DNA of 64,000 nucleotides from Nocardioides terrae (GTDB taxonomy: Bacteria; Actinomycetota; Actinomycetes; Propionibacteriales; Nocardioidaceae): positions 248,001 to 312,000 of the forward strand of contig NZ_FOLB01000001.1 in NCBI RefSeq assembly GCF_900112345.1. The letters run 5' to 3'. Below are positions 42,095-50,275 of the stretch, in pieces (the stretch's first letter is position 1; the number at the start of each line of letters is the position of its first letter). The translations under genes were made by a program, and so were the position numbers. The notes beneath the pieces are model-generated. The model was not told the DNA's origin, did no database searches, and was given only the letters and a program-made list of their open reading frames with translations.

Positions 42095-42400
42095 ATGATC
42101 GGCACGATCATCGCCTCACTGGTGGGCGGCCTCATCATCGGCCTGCTCGGCAAGTTCATCGCACCGGGCGACCGGGACAACATCCCGCTGTGGCTGACCA
42201 TCGTCTGCGGCATCGCGGGCATGTTCATCGGCAGCTATCTCTATGCCGCGCTCTACGACTGCTCCGACATGAACAACTGCACCAACGGCGTCGACTGGTG
42301 GCGTCACGTGTGGCAGATCGTCGTGGCGGCCATCCTGGTCGTCATCGCTTCCGGTCTGACCGGTCGCTCCACGCACACCGGGCACTCCCGGCGCGCCTGA
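42095..42400 (+). CDS. small membrane protein, GlsB/YeaQ/YmgE-like
   Basis: A 101-aa protein with three membrane segments (about 4-22, 32-52, 73-90). The first is glycine-rich (GGLIIGLLGKFIAPG), typical of the transglycosylase-associated/YeaQ group. Two cysteines (DCSDMNNC) lie in the outer loop. Stress-related in other bacteria; exact role unknown. GGGAG precedes the ATG. Confidence 0.8.
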   Translation: MIGTIIASLVGGLIIGLLGKFIAPGDRDNIPLWLTIVCGIAGMFIGSYLYAALYDCSDMNNCTNGVDWWRHVWQIVVAAILVVIASGLTGRSTHTGHSRRA

Positions 42401-42432
42401 AGGCGCTGACGCCTCACGGCGTCCGTCCTGCC

Positions 42433-42474
42433 GAGCCGTCGCGGCCCGCCCTCCGGGGCGGGGCGCGGCGGCTC
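42433..42474. terminator. bidirectional terminator between convergent genes
   Basis: GAGCCGTCGCG near 42433 pairs with CGCGGCGGCTC ending at 42474, with CCCGCC/GGCGGG inside. It lies between the YeaQ-like gene and the ferritin-like gene and overlaps the latter's stop. Confidence 0.65.
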
Positions 42475-43165
42475 AGTGCGCCAGGCCGAGCCCGGTCATC
42501 CGCTCGACGTGGCGCTCGGTGAGCCGGGCGAACATCCGCCCGATCGCGGCCAGGTCGAGGCCGGGCATGTCCACGCCGCCGGCGAGCAGGGCCGACAGGG
42601 CGTCGCGGTTCGCCGCCACCCGCTGGGCCTCGGTCAGCGCCTCGCCCATCAGCCGCCTCCCCCACAGCGCGAGCCGGCCGGCCAGCTTGGGGTCGGCGGC
42701 GATGCCGGCCCGGACCCGGTCGACGGCGAACTCGGCGTGGCCGGTGTCCTCCAGCGAGGTGAGGACGAGATCGCGGGTCTGCGGGTCGAGGAACGCGGCG
42801 ATCTCGCGGTAGAAGTCGTTGGCCAGCCCGTCGCCGACGTACGCCTTGACCAGGCCCTCCCACCAGTCGCTCGGCGCCGTGTGGGCGTGGAAGGACTCGA
42901 AGCCGTCGCGGAACGAGTCCATCGCGGTGAACGGGTCGGCGCCGAGCTCGGTGAGCCGGGCGCAGATCGACGCGACCTTCTCGATCTGCTGGGAGGCGAA
43001 CAGCCCCAGCGCGACCTTGTCCTCGAGGGTCGGCGCCAGCGTGGCGTCCTCGGCGAGCCGCTCGAAGGCGCTGACCTCGCCGTAGCCGACCGCAGCGAGC
43101 AGGTCGACGACCGCCTCACGGTAGACGGGGTCCGAGAACGCCACAGAGTCCGCCGATGCAGTCAC
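42473..43165 (-). CDS. ferritin-like di-iron-fold protein (MiaE-related)
   Basis: A 230-aa four-helix-bundle protein. Helix features include GEVSAFERLAED, FASQQIEKVAS and SLEDTGHAEFAVD, giving Glu/His pairs of the ferritin-like/MiaE-related group that accompany rhlE in actinobacteria (Rv3210c). The role is unknown; tRNA hydroxylation has not been shown for this branch. GTG 43165 has TAGGGT 6 nt upstream. Divergent from rhlE. Confidence 0.82.
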   Translation of the reverse strand: MTASADSVAFSDPVYREAVVDLLAAVGYGEVSAFERLAEDATLAPTLEDKVALGLFASQQIEKVASICARLTELGADPFTAMDSFRDGFESFHAHTAPSDWWEGLVKAYVGDGLANDFYREIAAFLDPQTRDLVLTSLEDTGHAEFAVDRVRAGIAADPKLAGRLALWGRRLMGEALTEAQRVAANRDALSALLAGGVDMPGLDLAAIGRMFARLTERHVERMTGLGLAH

Positions 43166-43171
43166 GCGCTC

Positions 43172-43187
43172 ACCCTACCGATAGAAT
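43172..43187. promoter_or_regulatory. divergent promoters of ferritin-like gene and rhlE
   Basis: TAGGGT on the minus strand (43177-43172) ends 6 nt before the ferritin-like GTG. TAGAAT on the plus strand (43182-43187) points toward rhlE and would give an mRNA with a leader of about 160 nt. The two -10 boxes are only 4 bp apart. Confidence 0.5.
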
Positions 43188-43355
43188 GCGAGGCGATTGA
43201 TGGGCTGTGCCGCCCTGCTGCACCACCACGAGGAGCGCTGGCGCGGCCCGGTATGTGCGCGGCGTAGCGCTGATCGCTTCGAAGCTGTGAGTGCCTCCGC
43301 CGCAACGGGCTACATCACAGACCCCGGCGAGGCGCCGGGCACACGAAAGCGAAAC

Positions 43356-44873
43356 ATGACGACATTCCGAGAGCTCGGGGTGCACCCCGAGATTTGCGAC
43401 GCGCTCGAGCGCAAGGGCATCACCACCCCGTTCGCCATCCAGGAGATGACCCTCTCCGTCGCCCTGATGGGCACCGACCTGATCGGCCAGGCGCGCACCG
43501 GCACCGGCAAGACCCTCGCCTTCGGCATCCCGGTGATCCAGCGCAGCGTGTCCCCCAAGGACGCCGACTACGTCGAGCTGCCGCAGGGCAAGCCGCAGGC
43601 ACTCATCGTCGCCCCGACCCGGGAGCTCGCGCTCCAGGTCTCCAGCGACATCACCCTCGCCTCGGCGGACCGCGGCCTCCGCGTCCTCACCGTCTACGGC
43701 GGCGTCGGCTACGAGCCGCAGACCGACGCCCTCGCGTCCGGCGTGGACATCGTCGTCGGTACGCCGGGCCGCCTGATCGACCTCGCCAACCGGCGGGTCC
43801 TCGACCTCTCCCACGTGCACGCGCTCGTCCTCGACGAGGCCGACGAGATGCTCGACCTGGGCTTCCTGGAGGACATCCAGCGGCTCATCAAGATGACACC
43901 CGAGACCCGGCAGACGATGCTGTTCTCGGCGACCATGCCGGGCCCGATCGTCGCGCTGGCGCGCATGTACATGCGCACGCCGATGAACATCCGCGCGGAG
44001 TCGTCCTACGAGAACGCGACCGTGCCGGCGACGGCGCAGTACGTCTACCAGGCGCACGACCTCGACAAGCCCGAGATGATCGGCCGCATCCTGGTCGGCT
44101 CCCCCGACGTCGACAAGGTCGTCGTCTTCGCCCGCACCAAGCGCCAGGCCCAGCGCGTCGCCGACGACCTGACCGACCGCGGCTTCAACGCCGGCGCCCT
44201 GCACGGCGACATGGCGCAGGTCGCCCGCGAGAAGACCATGCAGCGCTTCCGCGAGGGCAAGGTCCAGATCCTCGTCTGCACCGACGTCGCCGCCCGCGGC
44301 ATCGACGTCACCGGCGTCTCCCACGTCATCAACTACACGACGCCGGACGACGAGAAGACCTACGTCCACCGGATCGGCCGCACCGGCCGGGCCGGCGCCT
44401 CCGGCATCGCCGTGACGCTGGTCGACTGGGCCGACCTCCACAAGTGGAAGATGATCAACAAGGCCCTCGACCTGCCCTTCGACGACCTGACCGAGACCTA
44501 CTCGTCCTCGGAGAACTTCCTCCACGACATGGGCATCCCGAAGGGGACCAAGGGCCGGATCAAGGCCGCCGCGCCCGTCGAGCGCAAGCCGCGCGAGCGG
44601 TCCGAGCGGTCCGAGCGGTCTGAGCGGTCCGAGCGGTCTGAGGGTGAGCGGTCCGAGCGCGCTCCGCGCAACCGCGACCGCAGCCGCACCCGCTCGCGCA
44701 GCGGCCGGCCCGTCGAGGGCGGCGACGAGTCCGTCGCCGCGCCGCAGGGCGCCTCGGCCACGGTCGTGGACGGCGTACCCGCCGACGGCGACGCGAAGCC
44801 TTCCCGCAACCGCCGCCGGCGTCGCCGGCCGTCGGGCTCGCGCCCGGCCGCTGAGGCCCCCGCCGCCGAGTAG
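43356..44873 (+). CDS. rhlE: DEAD-box RNA helicase (RhlE-like)
   Basis: A 505-aa DEAD-box protein. Q-motif TTPFAIQ near 25-31, Walker A ARTGTGKT, PTREL, TPGR, DEAD, SAT, and the C-terminal HRIGRTGRAG are all intact. The C-terminal 120 residues are a charged, disordered tail with RSE triplet repeats and arginine clusters, typical of RNA-binding helicase tails. It remodels rRNA or mRNA. ATG 43356 is followed by the conserved TTFRELGV; the leader is about 160 nt with no strong Shine-Dalgarno. Confidence 0.9.
   Translation: MTTFRELGVHPEICDALERKGITTPFAIQEMTLSVALMGTDLIGQARTGTGKTLAFGIPVIQRSVSPKDADYVELPQGKPQALIVAPTRELALQVSSDITLASADRGLRVLTVYGGVGYEPQTDALASGVDIVVGTPGRLIDLANRRVLDLSHVHALVLDEADEMLDLGFLEDIQRLIKMTPETRQTMLFSATMPGPIVALARMYMRTPMNIRAESSYENATVPATAQYVYQAHDLDKPEMIGRILVGSPDVDKVVVFARTKRQAQRVADDLTDRGFNAGALHGDMAQVAREKTMQRFREGKVQILVCTDVAARGIDVTGVSHVINYTTPDDEKTYVHRIGRTGRAGASGIAVTLVDWADLHKWKMINKALDLPFDDLTETYSSSENFLHDMGIPKGTKGRIKAAAPVERKPRERSERSERSERSERSEGERSERAPRNRDRSRTRSRSGRPVEGGDESVAAPQGASATVVDGVPADGDAKPSRNRRRRRRPSGSRPAAEAPAAE
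44592..44660. repeat. 9-bp tandem repeat in rhlE tail
   Basis: Repeats of CGGTCCGAG/CGGTCTGAG encode an (RSE)n run (RSERSERSERSERSE). The unit is in frame, so slippage would only alter tail length. Confidence 0.75.
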
Positions 44874-44898
44874 GGCGCGGGCGCACAGCTTCCGAAGG

Positions 44899-44932
44899 GT
44901 CATCGTGACGGTTCGCGAACCGTCACGGTGAC
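44899..44932. terminator. near-perfect palindrome between convergent genes
   Basis: A 22-bp perfect palindrome (44905-44926, centre TTCGCGAA) is extended by GGTCA/TGACC on each side. It lies 25 nt after rhlE and 28 nt before the L,D-transpeptidase stop. Most likely a bidirectional terminator; its perfect symmetry would also suit a dimeric protein. Confidence 0.6.
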
Positions 44933-44960
44933 CTCTCGGCCGGGCCCGACGGCGGCGACC

Positions 44961-45665
44961 TCAGGCGACGACGACGACCTTCGTGCCCTCCGGCGCGAAG
45001 TCCCACAGGGCGATCGCGTCCTTGGTGCGCTGCCGGATGCAGCCGTGCGACTGCGGCGTGCCGAGCTGGGAGATCCGCTGGAGCGGGGCGCCGTCCTTCG
45101 TCGGGATCGTGTGGAAGCCGATCGCGGCCCCCGACGGGCCCTTGGTGAACCGCACGAAGTACTGCATCACCCCGGAGTCGTCGACGCCGACCGCCCAGCG
45201 GGAGCGGGAGTAGACGGCGTAGGTGCCGGGATGCAGGTTGTCGATGAGGCTGCCCGACCCCAGGTAGGTCCGCTCGACGTCGTCGGCATGGTCGACCAGC
45301 CACACCCGCTGTGCGCTCTGGTCGAAGACGATCCGCCGGCCGGACCCGCTGGCCGGCGGCAGGGCCGTGGGGTCGGGTGGTGTCACGGCCTTCGTGGACG
45401 GTACGTCGGCCTGCTCGGCCGCGACGCTGTCCGCGGCGTCGTCCGACGGCCCGGCCGACCCGGCAGCCGAGCCGGCCGGGTCCGGCGACGTCGACGGAGC
45501 AGCTCCCAGCGTCGACGACACGCGCTGGCGCACCGACGCGTCCGGGGACGAGCCGTCCCATCCGCCGGCGGAGCTCAGCAGTGCCACGGCGACGACAGCG
45601 ACCGAGGCGGCCACGGCAGCCAGCCGTCCGTAGCGCGGCTGCACGGCCCGATGCTTGGGCGTCAT
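44961..45665 (-). CDS. L,D-transpeptidase (YkuD domain), exported
   Basis: A 234-aa protein. Residues 14-33 are an N-terminal membrane/signal segment, followed by a Ser/Pro/Ala/Asp-rich linker to about 105 and a YkuD domain with SHGCIRQ (H207, C209 catalytic). It crosslinks peptidoglycan or attaches proteins in the wall. ATG 45665 follows GAGGA and overlaps the ParA stop (ATGA), so both are made together. Confidence 0.87.
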   Translation of the reverse strand: MTPKHRAVQPRYGRLAAVAASVAVVAVALLSSAGGWDGSSPDASVRQRVSSTLGAAPSTSPDPAGSAAGSAGPSDDAADSVAAEQADVPSTKAVTPPDPTALPPASGSGRRIVFDQSAQRVWLVDHADDVERTYLGSGSLIDNLHPGTYAVYSRSRWAVGVDDSGVMQYFVRFTKGPSGAAIGFHTIPTKDGAPLQRISQLGTPQSHGCIRQRTKDAIALWDFAPEGTKVVVVA

Positions 45666-46471
45666 GACGGACGGGTCCTCAGGCGCCGGCTCTTCGGCCG
45701 GCCGGCCTCCGCGCGGGCGATGAGGTTGGCGGCGACCTCGCGGTAGGCCTGCGCCCCCTTGCTGGTGCGCGACGTGGCGAGGATCGAGCGTCCGGCGGCG
45801 GGCGCCTCGGCGAACTTGATCGTCTTCGGGATCGGCGGCTCGATGACCGCCAGGTCGTAGGTCTGCGAGATCGTGTCGAGCACGGTGCGCGCGTGCGTCG
45901 TGCGGCCGTCGTAGAGCGTGGGCAGGACGCCCCAGACCTCGAGGCCCTTGTTGGTGAAGCGGCGCACGTCGTGCACGGTGTCGAGCAGCTGGCCGACGCC
46001 CCGGTGCGACAACGTCTCGCACTGCAGCGGGACGAGCACGCCGTCGGCCGCCGTCAGCGCGGCGACCGTCAGCACGCCCAGCGACGGCGGGCAGTCGAGC
46101 AGGATCCAGTCGTAGCCGTCGGCACCGACGAGATCGGCCAACGACGCCTTGAGGACGTGCTCGCGACCGGTGCGGGTCAGCAGGTCGGCCTCCGCGCGCG
46201 CCAGGTCGATGGTCGCGGGCAGCAGGTCGACGCCGTCCTCGGTCTCGAGGACCACCTCGGTCGGGTCCAGACCCTTGGTGAGCACCTGGTGCACCGAGAG
46301 GTCGAGGTCCTCGGGGTCGACGCCGAGCGAGAACGTCAGGCACGCCTGGGGATCGAGGTCGACCAGGAGCACCCTCTGGCCGAGCTCGGCCAGCGCGGCA
46401 CCGATCGAGGCGACGGAAGTCGTCTTGGCGACGCCACCCTTCTGGTTGGCGACGGCGAGCGTGATGGTCAT
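45662..46471 (-). CDS. ParA-family ATPase
   Basis: A 269-aa deviant-Walker ATPase. KGGVAKTT (11-18) replaces the usual KGGVGKT by one residue (A for G), and LLDCPPSLG is the Walker B region. There is no ParB partner nearby, so it is not the chromosomal Par system; a positioning or cell-envelope role together with the L,D-transpeptidase is possible. ATG 46471 is preceded by CATGAT 7 nt upstream, a leaderless -10. Confidence 0.85.
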   Translation of the reverse strand: MTITLAVANQKGGVAKTTSVASIGAALAELGQRVLLVDLDPQACLTFSLGVDPEDLDLSVHQVLTKGLDPTEVVLETEDGVDLLPATIDLARAEADLLTRTGREHVLKASLADLVGADGYDWILLDCPPSLGVLTVAALTAADGVLVPLQCETLSHRGVGQLLDTVHDVRRFTNKGLEVWGVLPTLYDGRTTHARTVLDTISQTYDLAVIEPPIPKTIKFAEAPAAGRSILATSRTSKGAQAYREVAANLIARAEAGRPKSRRLRTRPS

Positions 46472-46520
46472 CGGGGCCATCATGCCCGATGGCGACGCCC
46501 CGGCGGGCAGACTGTGGCCC

Positions 46521-47291
46521 ATGTCTGCACCCCGAAGCACCGCTCTCGTCACCGGCGCCACCGCCGGCATCGGCCACGCCTTCGCCCGCCAGCTCGCCGC
46601 CCGCGGCCACGACCTCGTCCTCGTCGCCCGCGACGCCGAGCGGCTCGAGCAGGTCGCGGAGGAGCTCCGCACCACCTACGGCGTCCAGGCCGAGGTCCTC
46701 CCGGCCGACCTCGTCGACCGCCAGCAGCTCGGGCGCGTCGAGGAGCGTCTGGCCGACGAGGCGCGGCCGGTCGACCTGCTGGTCAACAACGCCGGCTTCG
46801 GCTTGAAGAAGCGCTTCCTCGACAACTCCGCCGACGACGAGACGGCCATGCTCGAGGTGCTGGTGACCGCTCCCCTGCGGCTCAGCCACGCCGCCCTGGG
46901 CGCCCAGGCCCGGCGTGGCCACGGTGGCGTCATCAACGTCGGCAGCGTGGCGTCGCTGCTCCCCCGCGGGACCTACAGCGCCGCGAAGGCGTGGATCAAC
47001 GCCTTCACCGAGTGGGCGCACCACGAGTACGAGCCGCAGGGCGTCGCCGTGATGGCGCTCCTGCCCGGCTTCACCAAGACCGAGTTCCACGAGCGGATGG
47101 GCGTGAGCCGCGGCTCGGCGCCGGACTGGATGTGGCTCGACGTCGACGACCTGGTACGGGAGGCGCTGGCCGACTACGACAAGGGGAAGGTCTTCTCGGT
47201 CCCGTCGGTGCAGTACAAGGTCATCGTGGCCGGCGCCCGCGCCGTACCGACCCGGGTGCTGCAGCGCTTCCAGAGCCTCGGGCGCCGCTGA
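46521..47291 (+). CDS. short-chain dehydrogenase/reductase
   Basis: A 256-aa SDR. TGATAGIG near residue 12, NNAGFG near 90, Ser in NVGSVAS and YSAAKAW (YxxxK). The RxAxRL pattern after the glycine loop suggests NADP(H). It resembles the DltE/YqjQ-type SDRs; the substrate is not evident. Divergent from the ParA gene, with starts 50 bp apart. Confidence 0.87.
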   Translation: MSAPRSTALVTGATAGIGHAFARQLAARGHDLVLVARDAERLEQVAEELRTTYGVQAEVLPADLVDRQQLGRVEERLADEARPVDLLVNNAGFGLKKRFLDNSADDETAMLEVLVTAPLRLSHAALGAQARRGHGGVINVGSVASLLPRGTYSAAKAWINAFTEWAHHEYEPQGVAVMALLPGFTKTEFHERMGVSRGSAPDWMWLDVDDLVREALADYDKGKVFSVPSVQYKVIVAGARAVPTRVLQRFQSLGRR

Positions 47292-47301
47292 CCCTCAACC
47301 C

Positions 47302-47493
47302 TGGCCCGCCGAGCTGATCGAGGGCGACGACTCCCCCGTCGTCGAGCGTCGCCTCAACGACGGGCGTGCCTTCCGGGTGATCAAGGACCCGCACCAGCCG
47401 GCCGACCTCGAGCGCCGGGTGCGCGAGCTCGGCTGGGACGTCACCGTCGGGAGTGCCGGCCCGTTCTACTGCGGTACGGCTACGACGGCGTAG
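47302..47493 (+). pseudogene. 3' remnant of a class I SAM-dependent methyltransferase
   Basis: The frame from about 47302 to TAG 47491 reads a coherent C-terminal tail: RRLNDGRAFRVIKDPHQP, then a leucine-rich helix (DLERRVRELGWDVTV) and GPFYCGTAT. This matches the last helix and strand of class I methyltransferases that end LNDGR.FR.VK. There is no start and no SAM-binding domain upstream, where the SDR gene ends at 47291. It is a truncated relic, with the 5' part replaced or deleted. Confidence 0.72.
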
Positions 47494-47497
47494 CCGC

Positions 47498-48097
47498 CTA
47501 CTGCTCGACGAACGCGCGCACCGCGTCGGCGACCATCTGCACCGCGATGGCGGAGAGCAGCAGGCCCGCGATGCGGGTGACGAGCATGACGCCGCTCTCC
47601 CGGATCAGCTTGAGGATCGGCAGCGAGAACCGCATCGCGAGCCACAGCACCAGGTGGACGCCGACGATGCCCAGCGCCACCGCGTCCAGGTCGCCGAAGG
47701 TGTCGACGCGCCGGGCGAAGACCATCGTCGCGACGATCGCGCCCGGGCCGGCGAGCAGCGGGGTGCCGAGCGGCACGAGCGCGACGTTGCCGCCGTTCGC
47801 CGCGAGCGGCTGGTCGTCCTTGCCGGTCAACAGCTCCAGCGCCACGAGGAGCAGCAGCAGACCGCCGGCGCACTGCAGCGCGGGCAGCGAGATCGACAGA
47901 TAGTCGAGGATCCCCTGGCCGAAGACGGCGAAGACCACGATCACGAAGAACGACACGGTCACCGCCTGCCAGGCGGCCCGGCGGGCGTGGTCCACGGACC
48001 GGCCGGACGTGAGCGACAGGAAGATCGGCACGGTGCCGACGGGGTCCATGATGACGAAGAGGGTCACGAAGACCTCCACCATCAAGGTGACGTTCAC
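47498..48097 (-). CDS. MarC-family integral membrane protein
   Basis: A 199-aa protein with six membrane segments, beginning LMVEVFVTLFVIMDPVGTVPIFLSLT, the MarC signature (DPxGxxPIF). The second repeat carries LGTPLLAGPGAI. MarC proteins have no established transport substrate. GTG 48097 overlaps the PHP gene stop by 4 nt (GTGA). Confidence 0.88.
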   Translation of the reverse strand: MNVTLMVEVFVTLFVIMDPVGTVPIFLSLTSGRSVDHARRAAWQAVTVSFFVIVVFAVFGQGILDYLSISLPALQCAGGLLLLLVALELLTGKDDQPLAANGGNVALVPLGTPLLAGPGAIVATMVFARRVDTFGDLDAVALGIVGVHLVLWLAMRFSLPILKLIRESGVMLVTRIAGLLLSAIAVQMVADAVRAFVEQ

Positions 48098-48969
48098 CGG
48101 ATGACCTGCGGCGTCGGACGCCCGCTCGCCGCCGACGCGGTGGCCGCCGCGTCGATCAGCCGTGCGTACTCCTCGGGCGCCGTGGTGTTGACGCCGAGGT
48201 CGTGCATCGTCTTGCCGGTGCCGTGATAGTCGCTCGAGCCGGTGACGACCAGCCCGAGGTTGCGCGCGATCGCCCGCAGCCGGTCGCGACGGGTCGCGTC
48301 GTGGTCCTGGTGGTCGACCTCCAGGCCGGTCAGGCCGAGCTCCTGCAGGCTGGCCAGCTCGGCCTCGCCGGGTCGCTCGGAGGTGCTGCGACCCCAGACG
48401 TGCGCGATCACCGAGGCGCCGCCCGCCTCGGCGACCAGGGCGATCGCCTGGTCGAGCGAGGTGGCGTAGCGGCCGACATATCCGGGCCGACCGGCGGCGA
48501 GCAGCGTGTCGAAGGCCTCGTCGCGGTCGGCGACCACCCCGAGCCGCACCAGCGCGTCCGCGACGTGCGGCCGGCCCGACGCGGCGGCGTCGGGCGAGAC
48601 GGCGAGGACGTCGTCCACGGTGATCTCGACGCCCAGGCCGCGCAGCCGCTCCACCATCATCGGCAGCCGGTGCCGGCGCCCCTCGAGGACGTGCTGCAGC
48701 TCGGTGACCAGCGGTGGGTACGTCGGGTCGGGGAGGTAGCCCAGGAGGTGGACGCTCCTCCCCTGGTGCAGGGTGCTGATCTCCATGCCGCGGACCAGCT
48801 CGATGCCGATCTCCGCGGCGGTCGCCGCCGCCTCGGCCCAGCCGTCGGCGGTGTCGTGGTCGGTCAGCGCCACGACGTCGAGACCGGCCGCCTGCGCGGC
48901 GCGCACGAGCTCCTCCGGGGAGTCGGTCCCGTCACTCACGCGTGAGTGCGTGTGGAGGTCGATGCGCAC
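48094..48969 (-). CDS. PHP-domain phosphoesterase (RNase AM / nucleoside bisphosphatase-like)
   Basis: A 291-aa PHP protein. DLHTHS (H6, H8), LTDHDT (D37, H38), E63 in RGMEIST, and the C-terminal SSDYHG supply the trinuclear metal site. Length and layout fit the YciV/RnmA group that hydrolyses 3',5'-nucleoside bisphosphates or trims RNA 5' ends. GTG 48969 has TATCCT 6 nt upstream (leaderless). Upstream of and coupled to the marC-like gene. Confidence 0.85.
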   Translation of the reverse strand: MRIDLHTHSRVSDGTDSPEELVRAAQAAGLDVVALTDHDTADGWAEAAATAAEIGIELVRGMEISTLHQGRSVHLLGYLPDPTYPPLVTELQHVLEGRRHRLPMMVERLRGLGVEITVDDVLAVSPDAAASGRPHVADALVRLGVVADRDEAFDTLLAAGRPGYVGRYATSLDQAIALVAEAGGASVIAHVWGRSTSERPGEAELASLQELGLTGLEVDHQDHDATRRDRLRAIARNLGLVVTGSSDYHGTGKTMHDLGVNTTAPEEYARLIDAAATASAASGRPTPQVIR

Positions 48970-48975
48970 CCGCGA

Positions 48976-48981
48976 AGGATA
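48976..48981 (-). promoter_or_regulatory. leaderless -10 of the PHP phosphoesterase
   Basis: TATCCT on the minus strand ends 6 nt before the GTG at 48969. Confidence 0.5.
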
Positions 48982-48994
48982 GTGGCAGCCCCGC

Positions 48995-49630
48995 TCACCA
49001 GGGTGGAGCGGCACCGCCGAACGGCAGCTCGACGAGCGCCGGGCCGAGCGTCGAGACGTCGCGCAGCAGCCAGGGGTCACGCAGCAGGAGCAGCGCCGAC
49101 GCCGGCCGGATGACGAGCCACAGCCAGCGCCCCGCGCCCTCGCCCGCGAGCACCGACCGGTCCCACTCCGACGCCGCCTCACCGACGCCGTCGCAGGTCG
49201 ACACCAGCCAGAGCGGAACGGGCTGCCCGTCGAGGCGCACCTTCGACGCGGGCGGGCCGTCGCCGATCTCGGCGCCCGGGTCGTCGTGGAGCGTGCCGGC
49301 GCAGCGCGATCCCAGGCCGGTGGACGGCTCCTCGGACACGATGAACAGGTCGACGGGACCGTCGAGCTCGCTGGGGCCGGACACGCAGGTGTAGGTCGCC
49401 TTCCGCTCGACGACCCCGAAGTCGGTCACCCGCCAGCCGGGGCTCAGCGGCCACGGGACGTAGGTCGGGAGGGCGTCGGCCAGCTCCAGGTGCGCCGCGA
49501 ACTCGTCGTACGACGACTCCGCCGGGCGCCACAGGGGCGCGACCAGCCCGTGCTCCGGGCACGACCACGAGGCGTCGGTCTCCTTGATCGGCGCGACCGG
49601 GGTCGGGCAGCGGGGGCAGCCGGGTGTCAC
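48995..49630 (-). CDS. DUF6758 family protein
   Basis: A 211-aa protein. An N-terminal zinc ribbon (CPRC, then CPEHG) is followed by a mixed alpha/beta region ending PALVELPFGG. Matches the actinobacterial DUF6758 group by pattern. Unknown function; it accompanies PHP and histidine phosphatase genes. GTG 49630 has a good promoter: TTGACG, 17 nt, CACCGT, then 6 nt to the start. Confidence 0.75.
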   Translation of the reverse strand: MTPGCPRCPTPVAPIKETDASWSCPEHGLVAPLWRPAESSYDEFAAHLELADALPTYVPWPLSPGWRVTDFGVVERKATYTCVSGPSELDGPVDLFIVSEEPSTGLGSRCAGTLHDDPGAEIGDGPPASKVRLDGQPVPLWLVSTCDGVGEAASEWDRSVLAGEGAGRWLWLVIRPASALLLLRDPWLLRDVSTLGPALVELPFGGAAPPW

Positions 49631-49636
49631 CCGCCA

Positions 49637-49665
49637 ACGGTGTCGGGCCCGAGCGGGAGCGTCAA
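49637..49665 (-). promoter_or_regulatory. promoter of DUF6758 gene (leaderless)
   Basis: Minus strand TTGACG (49665-49660), 17-nt spacer, CACCGT (49642-49637), 6 nt to GTG. The -35 is near consensus and the spacer is ideal; the -10 starts with CA rather than TA. Confidence 0.5.
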
Positions 49666-49692
49666 GGGTCGCGGGGTCGCCGCGCTGGTGGG

Positions 49693-50250
49693 TCAGGAGT
49701 TCCAGTGCAACACGACGGGCTGCTCGCGCTCGGAGCCCAGCACCGAGAGCGTGGCGGTGTCGAGGCGGAGCAGCCGCCCCTCCGAGACCGGAAGGCCGAG
49801 CCAGCGTGCGGCCAGGGCCCGCAGGGCGTGACCGTGGCCGAAGACCAGCGCCTGGCCCTCCACCGCGCGCACCCGGCCGATCACCCGGTCCAGCCGGGCA
49901 CTGACCTGCTCGGCGCTCTCCCCGCCGGGCACCACGCCCCGCCAGACCGTCCACCCCGGGTCGCGCTCGCGGATCTCGTCGGTGGTGATGCCCTCGTAGT
50001 CGCCGTAGTCCCACTCGGCGAGGTCGCCGTCGACCTCGGCGTCGGGGAAGCCCGCCAGCTCGGCGGTACGCCGGGCCCGCTGGCGCGGCGAGGTGAGGAC
50101 GAGCTCGAAGTCGACGTCGGACAGCCGAGCCGCGAGCGTGCGCGCGGTCTGCTCGCCCTCGGGCAGCAGCGGCAGGTCGGTCGTGCCCGTGTGCCGGCCG
50201 GAGACGCTCCACTCGGTGGCACCGTGGCGGGCGAGATAGAGCTCGGTCAT
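49693..50250 (-). CDS. histidine phosphatase (phosphoglycerate-mutase-like)
   Basis: A 185-aa protein. ARHG (R8, H9) is the catalytic motif, with the second histidine in FGHGHALR. Other conserved residues: R in TSPRQRAR and E in WDYGDYEG. Small acid-phosphatase branch; a phosphosugar or phosphoglycolate-type substrate is possible. ATG 50250 has CAGACT 6 nt upstream. It diverges from the MFS gene with start codons 25 bp apart. Confidence 0.85.
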   Translation of the reverse strand: MTELYLARHGATEWSVSGRHTGTTDLPLLPEGEQTARTLAARLSDVDFELVLTSPRQRARRTAELAGFPDAEVDGDLAEWDYGDYEGITTDEIRERDPGWTVWRGVVPGGESAEQVSARLDRVIGRVRAVEGQALVFGHGHALRALAARWLGLPVSEGRLLRLDTATLSVLGSEREQPVVLHWNS

Positions 50251-50275
50251 GGCGTCAGTCTGGCAGTCTCTGCGC

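Noticed and set aside
44592..44660. CRISPR-like short repeats
   Set aside because: Direct 9-mers without spacers, in frame in the rhlE tail.
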